Below are positions 12,801-26,800 of a DNA stretch of 64,000 nt, piece after piece. Position 1 is the stretch's first letter; each line of letters begins with the position of its first letter. The stretch is from contig OZ024895.1 in NCBI GenBank assembly GCA_964017195.1, positions 45,533,673 to 45,597,672 on the forward strand. The letters run 5' to 3'. Below the pieces are notes generated by a model, which was not told the DNA's origin, ran no database searches, and saw only the letters and a list, made by a program, of their open reading frames with translations. Source of the DNA: Siderastrea radians. Lineage: Eukaryota > Cnidaria > Anthozoa > Scleractinia > Rhizangiidae. The position numbers and the translations under genes are program-made.

Positions 12801-15800
12801 AAGGGACAAAGTTGGTTAAATTAAACAAACGAAATTCTCTCTTCACCAAAATTATTTCTTTAGTAATTTTTCTTTTTGCCAAAACTCTCTTAACGAAATT
12901 CTCTTTTGACCAAACTTGTCTCTTTCTTCAAGTTACCTTTTTCTGACTTATTCGCTTAACCGAAATTCTCTTCACCAAATTTCCTATTTTTCCGAGATTC
13001 TTTCTTTTCTGAATTCTTTGTTGCTGAGATCTTCCCTTTGTCGAAATTCTATTTTCTGATGTATTCTCACGAAGAAGTTCTTCTTTTACCAAAATTCTCT
13101 CCTTATCGTAATTCTGTTCACCAGAATTCTCTCTAAATCGAATTCTCCCTCCACTAGAACGAAACCCTTCTGTCACATTAAGGAAAGAGGAAGTTGTTCT
13201 CAAACCAAGAGAAAGCCTCAGTGAGTGGTGCCGAGCCTTCAGCCAGTCAAGACCTGAGATCACGTGGTATCTAGATAAAGAACCATTGCATGATGGGAAG
13301 GAATTTACCATCGAATCATCGATGCTTAGCTCGGGTGGTCAGCACGGAGATGGAGGCACGCAAAGCACTCTGAGAGTGGACATAATGAATGTGAGGAAAA
13401 CTGGGGAGTACAAATGTGTGGCATGCAATGTCGGCAACTGCACATCTCAAGTGATGCGTGTCTACATCGATGGTGAGTACCGCTGGACAATCATTTGGGT
13501 CTGTTAGGGAATAGGAATTTAGAGTGCCTTAAGACACGAAGTAAAGTTATCATATCTAGCCAATCCCAGGATACTAACGCATTAAACCACTTGAAACTGA
13601 AGGCAGAACTTCCTACAGGGGTTGCAGAAAAAACGTGCGAAAATTAATAAGTTACGATTTGTTTTGATTCTCAGCTACTGTTTTTTTAATTTGCATCAAT
13701 ATCATAAACAACCAATTGAAAACTATTCTATTATTTTAAAATTTTTTTCTGCAGTATAAAAAGCCCGAAGAAACGAGAATGGGAGGCGACGAGAGTTGAC
13801 GAGAGTCTTTTCCCTAAAACTCTCGTGCACTCTCGGCACCTCTGGTGCACTATCGGTAACTCTCGTGGACTCTTGAAAACTCTCATGGTGCGCTCTCACA
13901 GAATCTCGTGATGTCGGTGACTCTCATGAGCACTGTGGAGTTTGAATATACTCAAATTTTAATTAGAGTCGATGGTAGTTCGAACTCTTGTTCTTGTCTA
14001 GTCTCTTCTCTTGTTACCACTCATCGACGTCTTGGGTGTGACCCCTGAGCTTGGACGGAGGTAAAAAAAAAACGAATTTAAAAGTGTGAAAAGTTCACCC
14101 CTATTGACGAGCAGTATATGTGTCGACAGAAGAAGGGATACTTCGTATAGGGGAGTATATTTTCACCTGAGGAAGAATGAAAACGGGTTTTTACCATTTC
14201 AGAGGGCAAGTTGTGATATTTTTCTGAGTATTTAATCTCAATCTAGGACTGATGGGGTTCGTTATTTCAAAGCCATAACCTAGGATTAAAATTTCATTTC
14301 CTCGATGGATAAAAATCTTTTGAACAAATTTAAGTTTGACGTAAAACCTTGTAAAATATTCCTTGACTTTTTTTACCGAATCTTCAGAGGTTGTCAGTAC
14401 ATGATCTAGGATCGGCTTTATCCTCCCTTAAATTGCGACGTTTGTATTCAACTAGGAACCACCAACATAACTTCAATACCACGTGAAGCAAACGCAACTC
14501 GTGGCCAGTCCGTTCAGCTGCCATGTGTAGCAAAAGGTTACCCAGTGCCAAGGGTCACGTGGTCTAAAGATGGAGTCAGCATTCCATTTGACCAGCGTCA
14601 GTATGTCTCAGATGACAACGCACTTCATATCTCCTTTGTACAAAGAGGAGATGCGGGTCGGTACAAGTGTACAGCGGTAAACAGTGATAACAAGAAAGAT
14701 GAACGCTTTGTGGTTGTGACAGTATATGGTGAGTGAAGACTCCAAATTGTTTGAACAGCATGTAAAATATTAAGCGGGAAATTGAATGAGAAATTTTATT
14801 TTTCATAAAATCGCTAACTGGATTCATTAACTTAGAACGGAGAAGAAATTACATTTTTCACTAGCCAGCCTCTCCCGACACCAACTCGCAGACCAAGAAA
14901 CCTGAAGTTTCTGGGTACAATACTGCCCATAACCATGTCTGCTTATTCGTTTTTCCAGAGCTTCCCGATCCAAAGATAACTCATCCCCAGGAGTGGCGCG
15001 AGGGAAGGCCTGGCAGGCTCACGTGTTCATCCACGCCTGCTAATGGAGATATGAGCATCAGATGGCTGAAAGATGGGCGTGGTCTTATCTCCACCCCAAA
15101 CCTCCGCATCCACAACCAGATTCACGGCATGAGTATACTTGATCTGCAGCGTCTCGCAGCCGCCGACTCGGGAACGTACACCTGTATTGCAAGCACCCGG
15201 GCTGGGACCACAAGAGTGTCTAAGGAAATGGTGGTTTACGGTCAGTACGTGTTGCCAAAACGTTTTCATTCCGTGCCCAGTTAGTCCAAACACGATCAAG
15301 CTAAACAAATCCACGACACAAATTGATTTATCAATGAGAACTCAATGTGAAAATTTTTCTCTTCAGGCTGAATATTCAAGAACAGATGCGTAACTGTATC
15401 GGTGAAAAACACTGGTATCAAGATAAACATGATCATCGTATAACTCAGTACTTCATGTTAAACGCGTTAATGGCTTTCGAAGATGATGAGTTGTCACGAC
15501 GTTTTTAGCTTGCATATCTTATTTTTGCCGTTTATACTTGTCAGAACGTGTCGGCCGAGATCTGCCTAATTCTCTACGCTAACTACAAGATAGCAACCGT
15601 TTGCGATTTATATCCCTAGATTTAAGAACAGTTTAGTCAGGTAAATTAATAATTTAGTTTTAAGTTGCAAGTACTTTTTTATTGCTATTGTGAACCAGTA
15701 GGGTGGAATTTTTTTCCAGACAAAAATATTTTTGATTTGGGATGAGAAAACATTTAAACGGGAATTGATCAAAACTAATTTGTAAACGGGAAGTAGGTGG

Positions 15801-18800
15801 AGGCGAGAGCGATCACTTCCAAACGACCACTTCTGCCATCTTAAGCTTCACTTCCTGGCAATTTATTTGTCCACATGAAATTTGTTTTTTTGTTTTCAAT
15901 TTTCAGAACCGCCAAAATTCATCCAAGACCCTGTCGACGAACAAGTGCTTAAAACCTACACGACCTACCTGACATGCCTAACATCCGGGACACCGCCTGC
16001 CCGTATTGACTGGAGCAAGTCTGTTGGAGGGCGTTTTGTACCAGTGTCCATGAACCAGCCTCGCTTTAGAAAAATGCTCAATGGAACCCTGGAGATACGA
16101 AACGCAAGCGATGAAGACGATGGGAACTATTTGTGCACAGCTTATAATGGCGTCCGTGACACAATAGTTAGCCGACAAGTTCAGCTGACAGTACATGGTA
16201 TGAAGCGCCCAGTATCTGAATTGTGCTTTGTTTAATATTTTACACTTTTCGTGCAATTTAGAGAGCCCGCAATTAGATTTTCGAAACTTACGCTGACTTG
16301 CGAACTAGTTTTCATAATTAAGATTCGACAGTTCAACCAAATCTCTGTTAAACCCAAACTTGTTTGAACTATACTAGTCGACATTTACCCAACAAATAGC
16401 TGACATAAGCTTTCTATCTAAACAACGCATGTCGCAGCCTCGTCCCCAGGCCTTTCCGCGCTTATCGAGTGACAGCGTGAGGCTTGGGGCCGAGCACGAT
16501 AGCTTGAGCTCGATGGGTGACGTCACATTTGATTTTCTGCCGAGGAAGACTGGGAACGAGGCTGCGCATGTCGTTTTTTTTACTGTTTCAACGCGAATTG
16601 CTGTCGACACTCAATTTAAAACCGCTCTATAACACAGAAATGTCGCCCATTTCACTGGTTGATTCGTTGCTTTGATAAGCAACTGAAGAATTGCTGCCGG
16701 CCAACTTGGGTCGAGTGTGCGTATACTCAGATGTATAGATACTTTCGATCAATCAGAGTCACTCTTCTTTTTGACAGAGGTAAACTTTTATCGATAGAGG
16801 CCCTACTTCCTAAAAACGTGAGGTCGATTAAAGGGAAATCATGTTCTATGCTCATTTTCAACCATTAGCGGCCCATTCTAGAAATGGAAACGTTTTGCGT
16901 CCACACGCATGCGTTTTCGTTCAGTTCTTTCTCGCTCTCCCAACGTCAACGATTGAAAACGATACAAAGCTTGCAAGCATTAACGCGCGCATACACCCCC
17001 AACACGGGCTTTCCTACCAGGACATCGATTCACGGTAAGGAGGGTACTCAGTGGAGCGTTGATTTACTTCAGTTGTTAATTTATTGTGTTTGTCTCGTCC
17101 AGCAGTGCCAGCCACAATCGTTACTGCGCCCGCAAAAACAGAAGCTAAGGTATCAGCAGATGTCACGATTACGTGTGTTGCAGTTGGTAATCTTCCCATT
17201 GAATTGAATTGGTTTAATGGCACCAAACAGATGACAGAAAACTCTCGAGTATCCATAACAAAAATCACAGAGGAGAAGAACTATCGAGTTAATAGCTCTC
17301 TGGTCGTGAGGAGATTGGTGCTAGAGGACACCAGGGAGTACTCATGTAGGGTCGAAAACAGATTTGGAAGTGACAGCAAGACTTTTCTAATCAGAGCTCA
17401 ACGTAAGAGGTTTTTGTGTATATCCTTTATAGATGCATTCATAAAACAGAAGAGTAAACCATTGAAAGGCTGAGCGTGCTTTGATTGGCCAAAAAAACAA
17501 TACTTTATCAGCTTATAGTACATGGTTTTGGCCCCTTTATTTGTAATAAAATCAAGGAAGAAACTTGAATATAGTGCCCAACATTCCTTTTGTATTGTTG
17601 GAATATGTATGTAGTGTCATTGTTATGAGATACAGGTTCAGTGCGGTAACTTGCTTTCAATGGCCGTTCTCTTTGCGTTTTGCGCGTACCCTTCTACCCG
17701 TACCGTCAAATCAAATCGTATCAGTATATATAATCGCATGAGGCCGAGTAGAATTAATAATGGTAATAGGACTGAGTGGAGTCCAATTCGGTCTGTAATC
17801 ATACGAGTGATTAACAAAATCGGACGACCGCGTAGCGGGAGTCCGATTTGTTTAATCACGAGTATGATTACAGACCGAATTGGATGACACGAAGTCCTGT
17901 CACCAATTAATCATATCTATAACAAAATTCGAGAAAGAAAAAGGAAAAAACGTACCGGAGAAGGACTAGACAACAGTTTTATTTGCGAAATACGCAAAAA
18001 CTTATTCAAGTGTAACTGATCCATTAGCGCGCGCGCTCTGACGCGTACTGTCCAATTACTTGGGCATGACGCGTACACTGTCCAATTACACTGTCCAACT
18101 GTCCTATTAATGCTCAAATCATGGCTGGTGATAGCCAATCAGATTCGAGAATTTTGTTATAGTTATGATTAAGGATAAATTTTCACGCGTATTTTCAGTG
18201 TTCACAAAATTGCACGAGTCGCGCAGCGACGAGAGCAATTTGTGAAAACTTTGAAAATACAAGTGAAATTTATCCTTAATCATAACTATAACAAAATTCT
18301 CGAATCTGATTGCGCTTACTTGTTTATAACATAGAGCACTATGTAGCACTCCTACTTTTGGACAACGATTTTAGGTTAAACCTCACATAACAGCAAGCGG
18401 AATGGACTTGCTGTTGTATTCAGTACTGGGCCATGGTCAGAGCAAACCTAAATTTTACTTGAAGGCTGCTGGCAGCCTATTGTTAGCAGTCTGCTTGCAA
18501 GGGAACGTGTTATAGACCACTTGTTATTTTTTTCATAAGTCGGTAAACTATGATCGTCTGGGTGAGTGTAGTCCTGAGAAGGACTGTTTGTGGTGACATT
18601 GATTGAGGTTTCGACAATAGAACAACGGACATTTGACTAACAAAAGACAGATCGAAACGCACCAATCACTTTTAACCGTCTTCACAGCCAATAACATCAC
18701 GGCTTAACTGACAGACGACCAATAACATCACGAGATCGTCGACCAATCAGGACAACGACCAGAGACTTATAACATCTACTAACGATTCACAGTTCACTTG

Positions 18801-21800
18801 ACTCTGATGATGACTCTCGCTCAGGTTGTCGAAACGTCAGTCAATGTCACCATAAACAGTCCTTCTCAGGACTACACTCACCCGGGTGGTCATAGTTTAC
18901 CGACTTATGATATGACTCCTGGGTTCAAAGCATTTACAGTGTTATTATTCTGTTGTTATTGGCTGTAATACTATATTTGTAGACTTTTATTTTTCGATTT
19001 TTCAGAACGCCCATCTCCTCCCTCCACACCAGATATCGACCTTGCTAAGGGCGTGACAGCGCGCTCAATTTTCTTGACATGGAGGCCAGGGTTCAGTGGT
19101 AACGCAGAAATCATCGAATACACTGTGGAGTGCAAAGTGAGTACGCAGGGGTGGATGGACAGTGACAAGAGAGTGGTCTCAGGCCAGTACCTCGGTTTAG
19201 ACTGGACCGGGCTCCGTCCAGCGTCTAAATATGACTTGCGTGTGTACGCTCGAAATAGGCTAGGGAAGAGTGATGCCGGTCCAGTTACAACTGCAGAGAC
19301 TAAAGAGGCGGGTAAGACCTGTTTTGTTCTTCGAATATAACAGGTTTTGAAAAAAGTTAAGCCGGAGAAGGGGTGAAGAACTTTTTGGAGTTATGGTGGT
19401 GGAAGTAGGAAAGTGAAGACTTCTGGTCGGACCAAAATACCAGCTGCGTCATAAACGTAGTCACAAAAGGTGCTTACAACCACAACAAAAACCACGTATA
19501 TCACATTCATTTATTTTTATTTTCCAGTCACTGAATACTGAAGAATTTCCAAAGTAATGGCTCCCTTTATTTCGGAAACAGCAGGCCTTAAAAGCCGTAA
19601 TTTGAGGGTGTTTGTCATTTTCGGTCAGCTAAACTATGACAGTAATCGAAGACAAGAAACTTGCAGAAATTTCATTGATTCTCACGTATGAAAGGCACTT
19701 TGGTAAATACTCAAAAACAAATTTCCTTTCTACCTATTAGTCAAGGATATAAACCATAAAGGAGCAGTTTTCAATTGGGTGAGTGGTAAGGCCAAGACCA
19801 AAGTTATCACCCTAGCCAATCACAACAGCCGTAAACAACTCAAAGAACCAATCAGAACTCGGAGGAAATACATGTAACAGGCGCTGAGCGCGAGAAAACG
19901 CGTGTGAGCAAGTCACGATTGGTTTTGGTTTCAGTCCTAATTGGCTGAGAAATTAACACTAGTTTTTTGACCAATCGCAGGGCCTGGTAAAGCGAAAACA
20001 AAGCAACGCAAATTACTATCGATGCTCAATTGAAAACTGCTCTATACATTGTTATTGGTTTTTGTTTGTTTGTTTCTTTGTTTGTCTGTTTACTTGTTTT
20101 GTGTTTGTTTTTTGTTGTTGTTGTTTCTGTTGTTTTTTTTTTGTTGTTGTTGTTGTTGTTTTAAGCAGTTAGGTTTAGACTATTTTCATTGGTTCATTTC
20201 GTTGTCGAGGTTTTCCAGATTGCTTACTTCAGTTGGTTTCGGTTTTACTACACTTACGTTAAAACTGCTCCTTGTAGCTTGTTCAGGCGGGTGTTTGCCC
20301 TTATTCACCATTAAAACAAAGAATATTTTTTACAGCTCCATCGAAACCTCCTGAATTTGTGAACGTAACAGCGATTTCTTCAAAGGAGATTTTTGTGCGT
20401 TGGGAGGTGAGTAGATTTTCTTGTGCATTTATTAGAAATCTCTACAGTGTGCCCCTGTATATGTGAGGCAAGGTGCTTTAACGGTTATTGGATAGCGTGT
20501 TGAATTCCAAGTCCACAGAAACGAAGCTCTCGTGTTGTCAGCCAAGTAGCCTGCATAACAAGCGTTTATTTACCCGAACGCGAAGCGCGGGACCTCGAGC
20601 GCAAAGTGCGAGACACGAGCGCGGAGGAAAGGTGCTTTTCTCTACCTTGGTACTTAATTTGTTTGAAAAACTTGACAATATTATTACCAGTCCTGTGATA
20701 AACTAATAACAAGGGTAGTTTTTAGAATATAATTCTACGGACGCCTTGGGTTGGCAAGCAATGACGCTGAGTGCATTCTCAACCTCGTTCCCAGGGAAGA
20801 AGAGACACTTGGGAACGAGGTTGGGGCATTCTCTCGGCTATTGACGTCGACCCTAAAGGCGTAAAATACGGGCAACATTTTCGCAACGTGTCGTGCAACA
20901 ATGTTCCGCTGCAATTGGGATTGTTCGGTTTTCCGTATTACCACCTCCGCGTGCAAAAATTTGCATGTTGCAAAACGTAAAAGCGATGTCTACTTTTCGC
21001 AACATGAAAAAATTTGTTGCGCGAGACGCAACAAACAATCTCAACTTGCAACGCAAAATTGTTGCCCGACATGCAAGTTGCACAAAAGATCCGGGGCCCG
21101 GGCCCCCTGTGGTTGGCCTCAGCTGTTGCGGTGCCCCTGCCAACCCCTTTCTTTAGTTTAGTTACGTTGCATGTTTTTCTTTTTTTTTTCTGGCGAAGCT
21201 AATAAAATAAAAAAATAAAATAAAATAAATGTTGTCCGTACTACTCGGCCATAAAGAGGATTTAACCCTCCTGAGTCAGGGTATTAATTTCAATTTCAAA
21301 TTAACCGTTTTGTCCTATAGCAGTTTCATTCCATTTAATAGTCATGGTTCAGTGATATTTATCGACAAGAGATCTTAAAATGTCCACTAAAAGTTCTCTA
21401 AATTATCTGACTAACTGACTTGAATTTCAAAGTAAAACATTTGTAAATATCTTTAACGCAGCCGCCACCCGAGGGAAGCAGGAATGGTGTGATCAGAGGA
21501 TACTTCGTGCTGTATAAACAAAATAACAAGTATAACAAGTATTATAAGTATTACAACTTGACGGTGAACGGAGGCGAGACCAGAAGCTATATCATACGCA
21601 GACTTGATCCGTACACAGAGTACATTGTAGACATTCAAGCGTTCACACGGGCGGGAGTTAGTCCAGTATTTAGAGCAAGAGATTTAGTGTGGACACACGA
21701 AGATGGTAAGTTTTACGCCAGAAAGTTATAGTTAACAATTTCTCTGCGAAATTCACGAGTTGGATATGTTTTGTGTACGACGACCGTAGGTGTGCTTAGA

Positions 21801-22815
21801 ATTGTTTTTTTTTTCTTTATATAGACAGTCCAAGGATTATGAGAAATGTTAACTTACCAAAGGACTGAAATAGGAAATACATCAAGTGTTAGTCTTTGTC
21901 AGCTTATCAACAAAGGCAAAAATAACTTAGGTAACAGTGGGACTGTGGTGTCCAAAAGAACTATTTGAATAATAGATTTCTAACGACGCACCACATTTAC
22001 TGGGTAGCCCAACGATTAAACTAGCCAACACAGTGTGGGTTTTGTGCATTCTTAGCCTTGAAAGGAGTAAGGATATCTACCTCCCTCCCTCTCTATCTAA
22101 CGACTTCGTTGCAACAAATCAAGAGCTAAACATAGTGTATGTGTTCGACTTATCCAATGATAGTTTATGATCTATCTCTCCCCAGTTCCCAGCCAGCCTC
22201 CACACTCGATCATAATCACAGTACTTAGCTCGCAAAGCATGGAGGTTACTTGGAGTTCACCTCCGTCAAATGCAATAAACGGCAAGTTGCTAGGTTATCG
22301 CGTGTATTACCACAGCACCGAGAACCCGGAAAACGTCTTCAACAGAACCGTGAGTGAAAAGAATGGGCGAAACGTAACACTGACTGGACTTGGCAAGTTT
22401 ACAACGTACAGGATCAGTGTGGTGGCATTTACGAGCAAAGGGGAAGGTGTTGCGAGTCCTGCACGAGGAGGAACAACTCTTGAAGATAGTGAGTAAAAGA
22501 ATACGTGTTCTTATTTCTCTGTTGTTGAGGTGTAGAAATATGTTGACAAACTTTGCAACTTTTGCAATATTGCACACAGATACTTATACTGTGTGTTCAC
22601 CTCTGAAATTATTGTATGCAATGTTGCACGAAAAAATGAGACTTATAACTCTTGAACAAAATCTCATGTCCTTTGGCTGTTTTTGTTCACTTAGCTTATT
22701 CTCGAAAAATTTTTGGTTTTCGTTACGTGTTCGACTGAGATAGCAAGCCTCTACTGTATGTATCGCATTTTTAACTGTTCCTAAAATTTTTCAGCCGACA
22801 GTTCACATTGCTCTC

Positions 22816-22864
<49 letters not shown>

Positions 22865-23795
22865 GCTTTATTTACGTGTCTCATCTTCTAGCATCTTCAG
22901 TGAAGTAGCTAATTAGGGGCACCTAACTAGATTAAATTACTAAAGTATAAGTATATGACTAACTAAGTATCTACATTAAAATATGAGTGTACAATACAGT
23001 CTTTATAAAATTTACAATTTTAAAACGAGTCATACATCGGTAGGAGATAAGCACTAAAATCAGAAACTAGTTATTGCACAGAAAGCAGTCTTTGCAGGTG
23101 TTATCCATCAGGTTGGAAAGGTCGAATAACCTTCAAAAATATTCCTCTTGCCTAAAAGAGGCTGAAAACCCTAATCCTGTAATCCTATAAATTTCCTCAA
23201 CTTGACAGTTTGACAATGTTCTGTTCCAGTTCCCGGGCCTCCAAGCAATGTTCAGGCCATTCCAGTCTCCAAACAAACAATTCGTGTACTGTGGGATCCC
23301 CCCTTAGAACCTAATGGCATCATTACAACATACCGAATGTACTACAGTAAGACGATCAGTGACCCTCTTGCTATCAACTCTGACAAAGTGACGGATGTTC
23401 GACTGGCAGGAAATTTTACGTCGAAGGAACTAGCTGATCTGGAATCTCTTACGGAGTATTATTTCTGGGTGAAGGCAAGCACTTCAGTTGGATTTGGAAA
23501 CGCGTCTGCAGTAGTCAGGCAAACGACTAAAGAAATGAGTAAGTGTAACTATGAGAACCCAGAAGTATTATCACTTTTCACGGAGAAAGTAATGTTGTGT
23601 TTGCACTGGCTTTACTTTACTACGCTGTCTGATTGGTTAAAAAGCTCGAGCCACTTTCTCAACCAATCAGATGTAAAATCAAAACCAATCGTGACTTGCT
23701 CGCACGCGTTTTCCCGCGCTTAAAGCTTACTGTCTTGTATTTGCTTCTATTTATGATTGGTTCATTTTGTTTTTTGTTCCCTTTGTGATTGGTTT

Positions 23796-23826
<31 letters not shown>

Positions 23827-26800
23827 CTCTTTATTACTGAAAACCACTCTATCAACACTATGCTTAGCATGATCATATCTTCCAGATGAGAGTAATTTGT
23901 CATAAAACAGTGTTGTTTAGTAAATTCCGGTTTGAATTCAGGCATATCAGTAGTTTGTCTAGGATGATCGTCCAAATAAGTGTAGTTCTTCAGAAGAGAG
24001 TGTCGCCTAGTAAATGGTTTGAACTTAGGAGTATTAGTAGTGAGTGTAGAGTTAAGTAAATGGTTTCAGGAGTCATTTTTTGACCTTTTTCCATCGTTTT
24101 CGGAAAAACTTCACCCTCGTAAACGTTTAACCTGAGTCAAAATTCAAGGCTCTGAAAAACCGGAAGTAGCATTGTTTTTTACGCTTAACGGCAGTGAAAC
24201 TAAGTATGTCTGTAAATTCCTGGCCTCTCGTGTCTTTGTTTGACCGGTTATCACTGGAATGCATGTTGGGCCGCTTGTTTATAGACTCCTTGCATCGGTA
24301 CTGGATTAGAGATACCTGCCGGTAAATCTAAAGCCAAGGCCATAAGTCAGTAAATAATTAGTTTATATGTTTGTATGACGAAACACAAGAAATGTCAATT
24401 GCCATCTTCTCATACAAAATATTCCTTTATTCTAGTCAAAGCAAACATCTTTTACGACAATCTACCAGTTACCCTTGCAAAACGGTCAACGTCCGCCATC
24501 TTGGATTGTGAAGCGTATGGGTACCCCCCGCCCACGGTGATGTGGTACAGCAGTGGTCGTGAGCTGTCGGACACTTCAAAGTACCAGCAGCATGGAAACG
24601 GTTCACTGGAGATCAAACACGTGACTGAGCAAGACGCAGGAGAGTACGAGTGCACTGCAAGCAACAAACTGGGGAGAAAAACTGTGACCAGGAGACTGAA
24701 AGTAAAAAGTATGTACTTGGCTAACGCTTTAAGGCTCAACAATGATCAATATCACTACTTGATCAAACATTCAGATCATGAGAATGAACGAAATGATCAC
24801 CAAAGAAAAATTGTTTTGATGCTGAAGAAAATTCTCCTAAGTAGTACCGTAAGAAATGTATGGAGACTAGTAAGGAGAAAATAGATGTTGATACTACGAC
24901 TGAAAGGGTTAAAGGTCTCATGTAGCACAGGAATTTTGCTGTTTTTTGTTTGTTTGTTTGTTTGTTTGTCTGTCTTCAAAACTGTGCTAAAATTACGATT
25001 AGGTACGTTGTGTGGCTTGTGCGACGAATCTTCAATCTCATGGTCGTAAGAGCTCTGCAGCCATGTTGTTTCCTTGGGCAAGAGCCCAACATTGTCTCTT
25101 TTTTGCCCAGGTGTAGAAATAGACACTGGCGAATTGTTGGGAAAACCTTTGCAAAATGCTCGGAGTGAACGTGCAAAGGACTAGCATCACATCCAAAGGG
25201 CAGAATTAATACGTCTTGGCTCAAACGTGAGCCTGCTTGCAGTCTGCCTAGAACTTTTTGAAAGGTTTTAACATCTTTGTTTTGACTCCTTTCGTTCCAC
25301 AGCACCCCCCTTACCACCAAGAGTAATAAAGTTCAGTGTACTTCATCACACGCCTGCGCTAAACATCACCTGGAGCGAATGGAATGACGGGAACAGTCCC
25401 GTGACTATGTTCATTCTTGAGTACAAAGTAAATGACGGGAACTGGAAAGTACAGTACATCAGCAATATCAATTATCACGTGCTGCATAATGTTGATTTCA
25501 ATAACGAGTATTACTTCCGTATCTCTGCCTTGAATGCTGTGGGGAGAGGGGAACCAAGCAAAGTGCTCAAGGTTACATTTGATGGTAAGTAAAGCCATGA
25601 TTGATAGCGTCTGATCACAGTTGATATATATTCAGACAGAGATCCCACTGGACCTTTTCCATAGCGACTTAAAATTAACAATTGTTCTCCAAGTGGAGGT
25701 GAATAGTGTAGATATTTGCCGAGCCGTGAAGCGGCGAGGTAAATATCCACCACTCTTCACCGACACTGAGGTGAATAATTGTTTTAATATATAACAAACA
25801 AGTGGATAGCCAGCACCAAATAGTTCTTTTTTCTGAGAAGTGAGGCAAAACTCGCGCGCGAAATCCAGAAAAATGCCGACACGTGAATGGCAGATGCTAT
25901 CCCGAGTTTGAGTAGCCAATCAGAGCGCCCGAAAGACCGTGACACTATCCACTGGTTTGGTATATACCTAGAAACATTTTTGGATTCTGCCGCCATTTTG
26001 CTTCTTTTTCTTTTCAGTGCAACGCGATTCAATCCCTTAGTGTTCTTAAGTTTGCACGCATCAGAGAATTTCTAGTAGTGTGCCTTCGTCAACTCTCGGT
26101 AATTTTTACTCTTGTTTGACCTGTGATTTATTTTAAGTCATTATTGTTTGTCACGTCTTCACAGAAGGAGGATCCGTCATTGTCAAGGAGGTTATAGAAA
26201 CGGAGGCTACAACGCCCACGAAGAGGACGAAGTTTTACCGCAACCCGACATTCCTCGGGGTACTGATCGGAGTTGGGGCACTGATCGTTATTGTTATCAT
26301 ATGTTTGCTGTTGGTCGCCTTCCGTGCGGGACACTTAAGTGTCGCCAAGATTCACGGTGTGTTTGAGCTTTACTTCTTCTCTTTCTTAACATGATTTCCT
26401 TAAGCGTTTCTTCCGTAAAACAGTTACGGGAGAGACTTTTGTCTTTCGAGATGTTGTGTACAGTTTTGTGTTCGAGGCGAAAGATTGTCGTAGTGTTTAA
26501 AACGGGGTTGTTAAATGTACCAAGCGGCACTTTTCTGCCAAATTTTAAGACTTTCCGATATAGGTTTACAAAAAGCAAGTTTTAAAATTTCTTAACACTT
26601 TTCTAAAATCCTCTTTCATTTTCTTTTGATCTGATGGTTGAATGCACTAGCTAAACTGAAAATTTAAGCTCGAATGACGCGTCTGCACACCTAGGAAACC
26701 GACGTCTGTTTATGATGTTTATTGTGTTTTTTCTTTAAGACTGGAGGAAATACTGGAAGAGCAGAATTTTCAGAGAAGAACTTTCAACAATACAGCAAGG

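Noticed and set aside
24709..24884. Extension of the Ig10 frame beyond the donor
   Set aside because: A good GTATGT donor lies at 24709 and the following residues are unlike an Ig; read-through is intronic.
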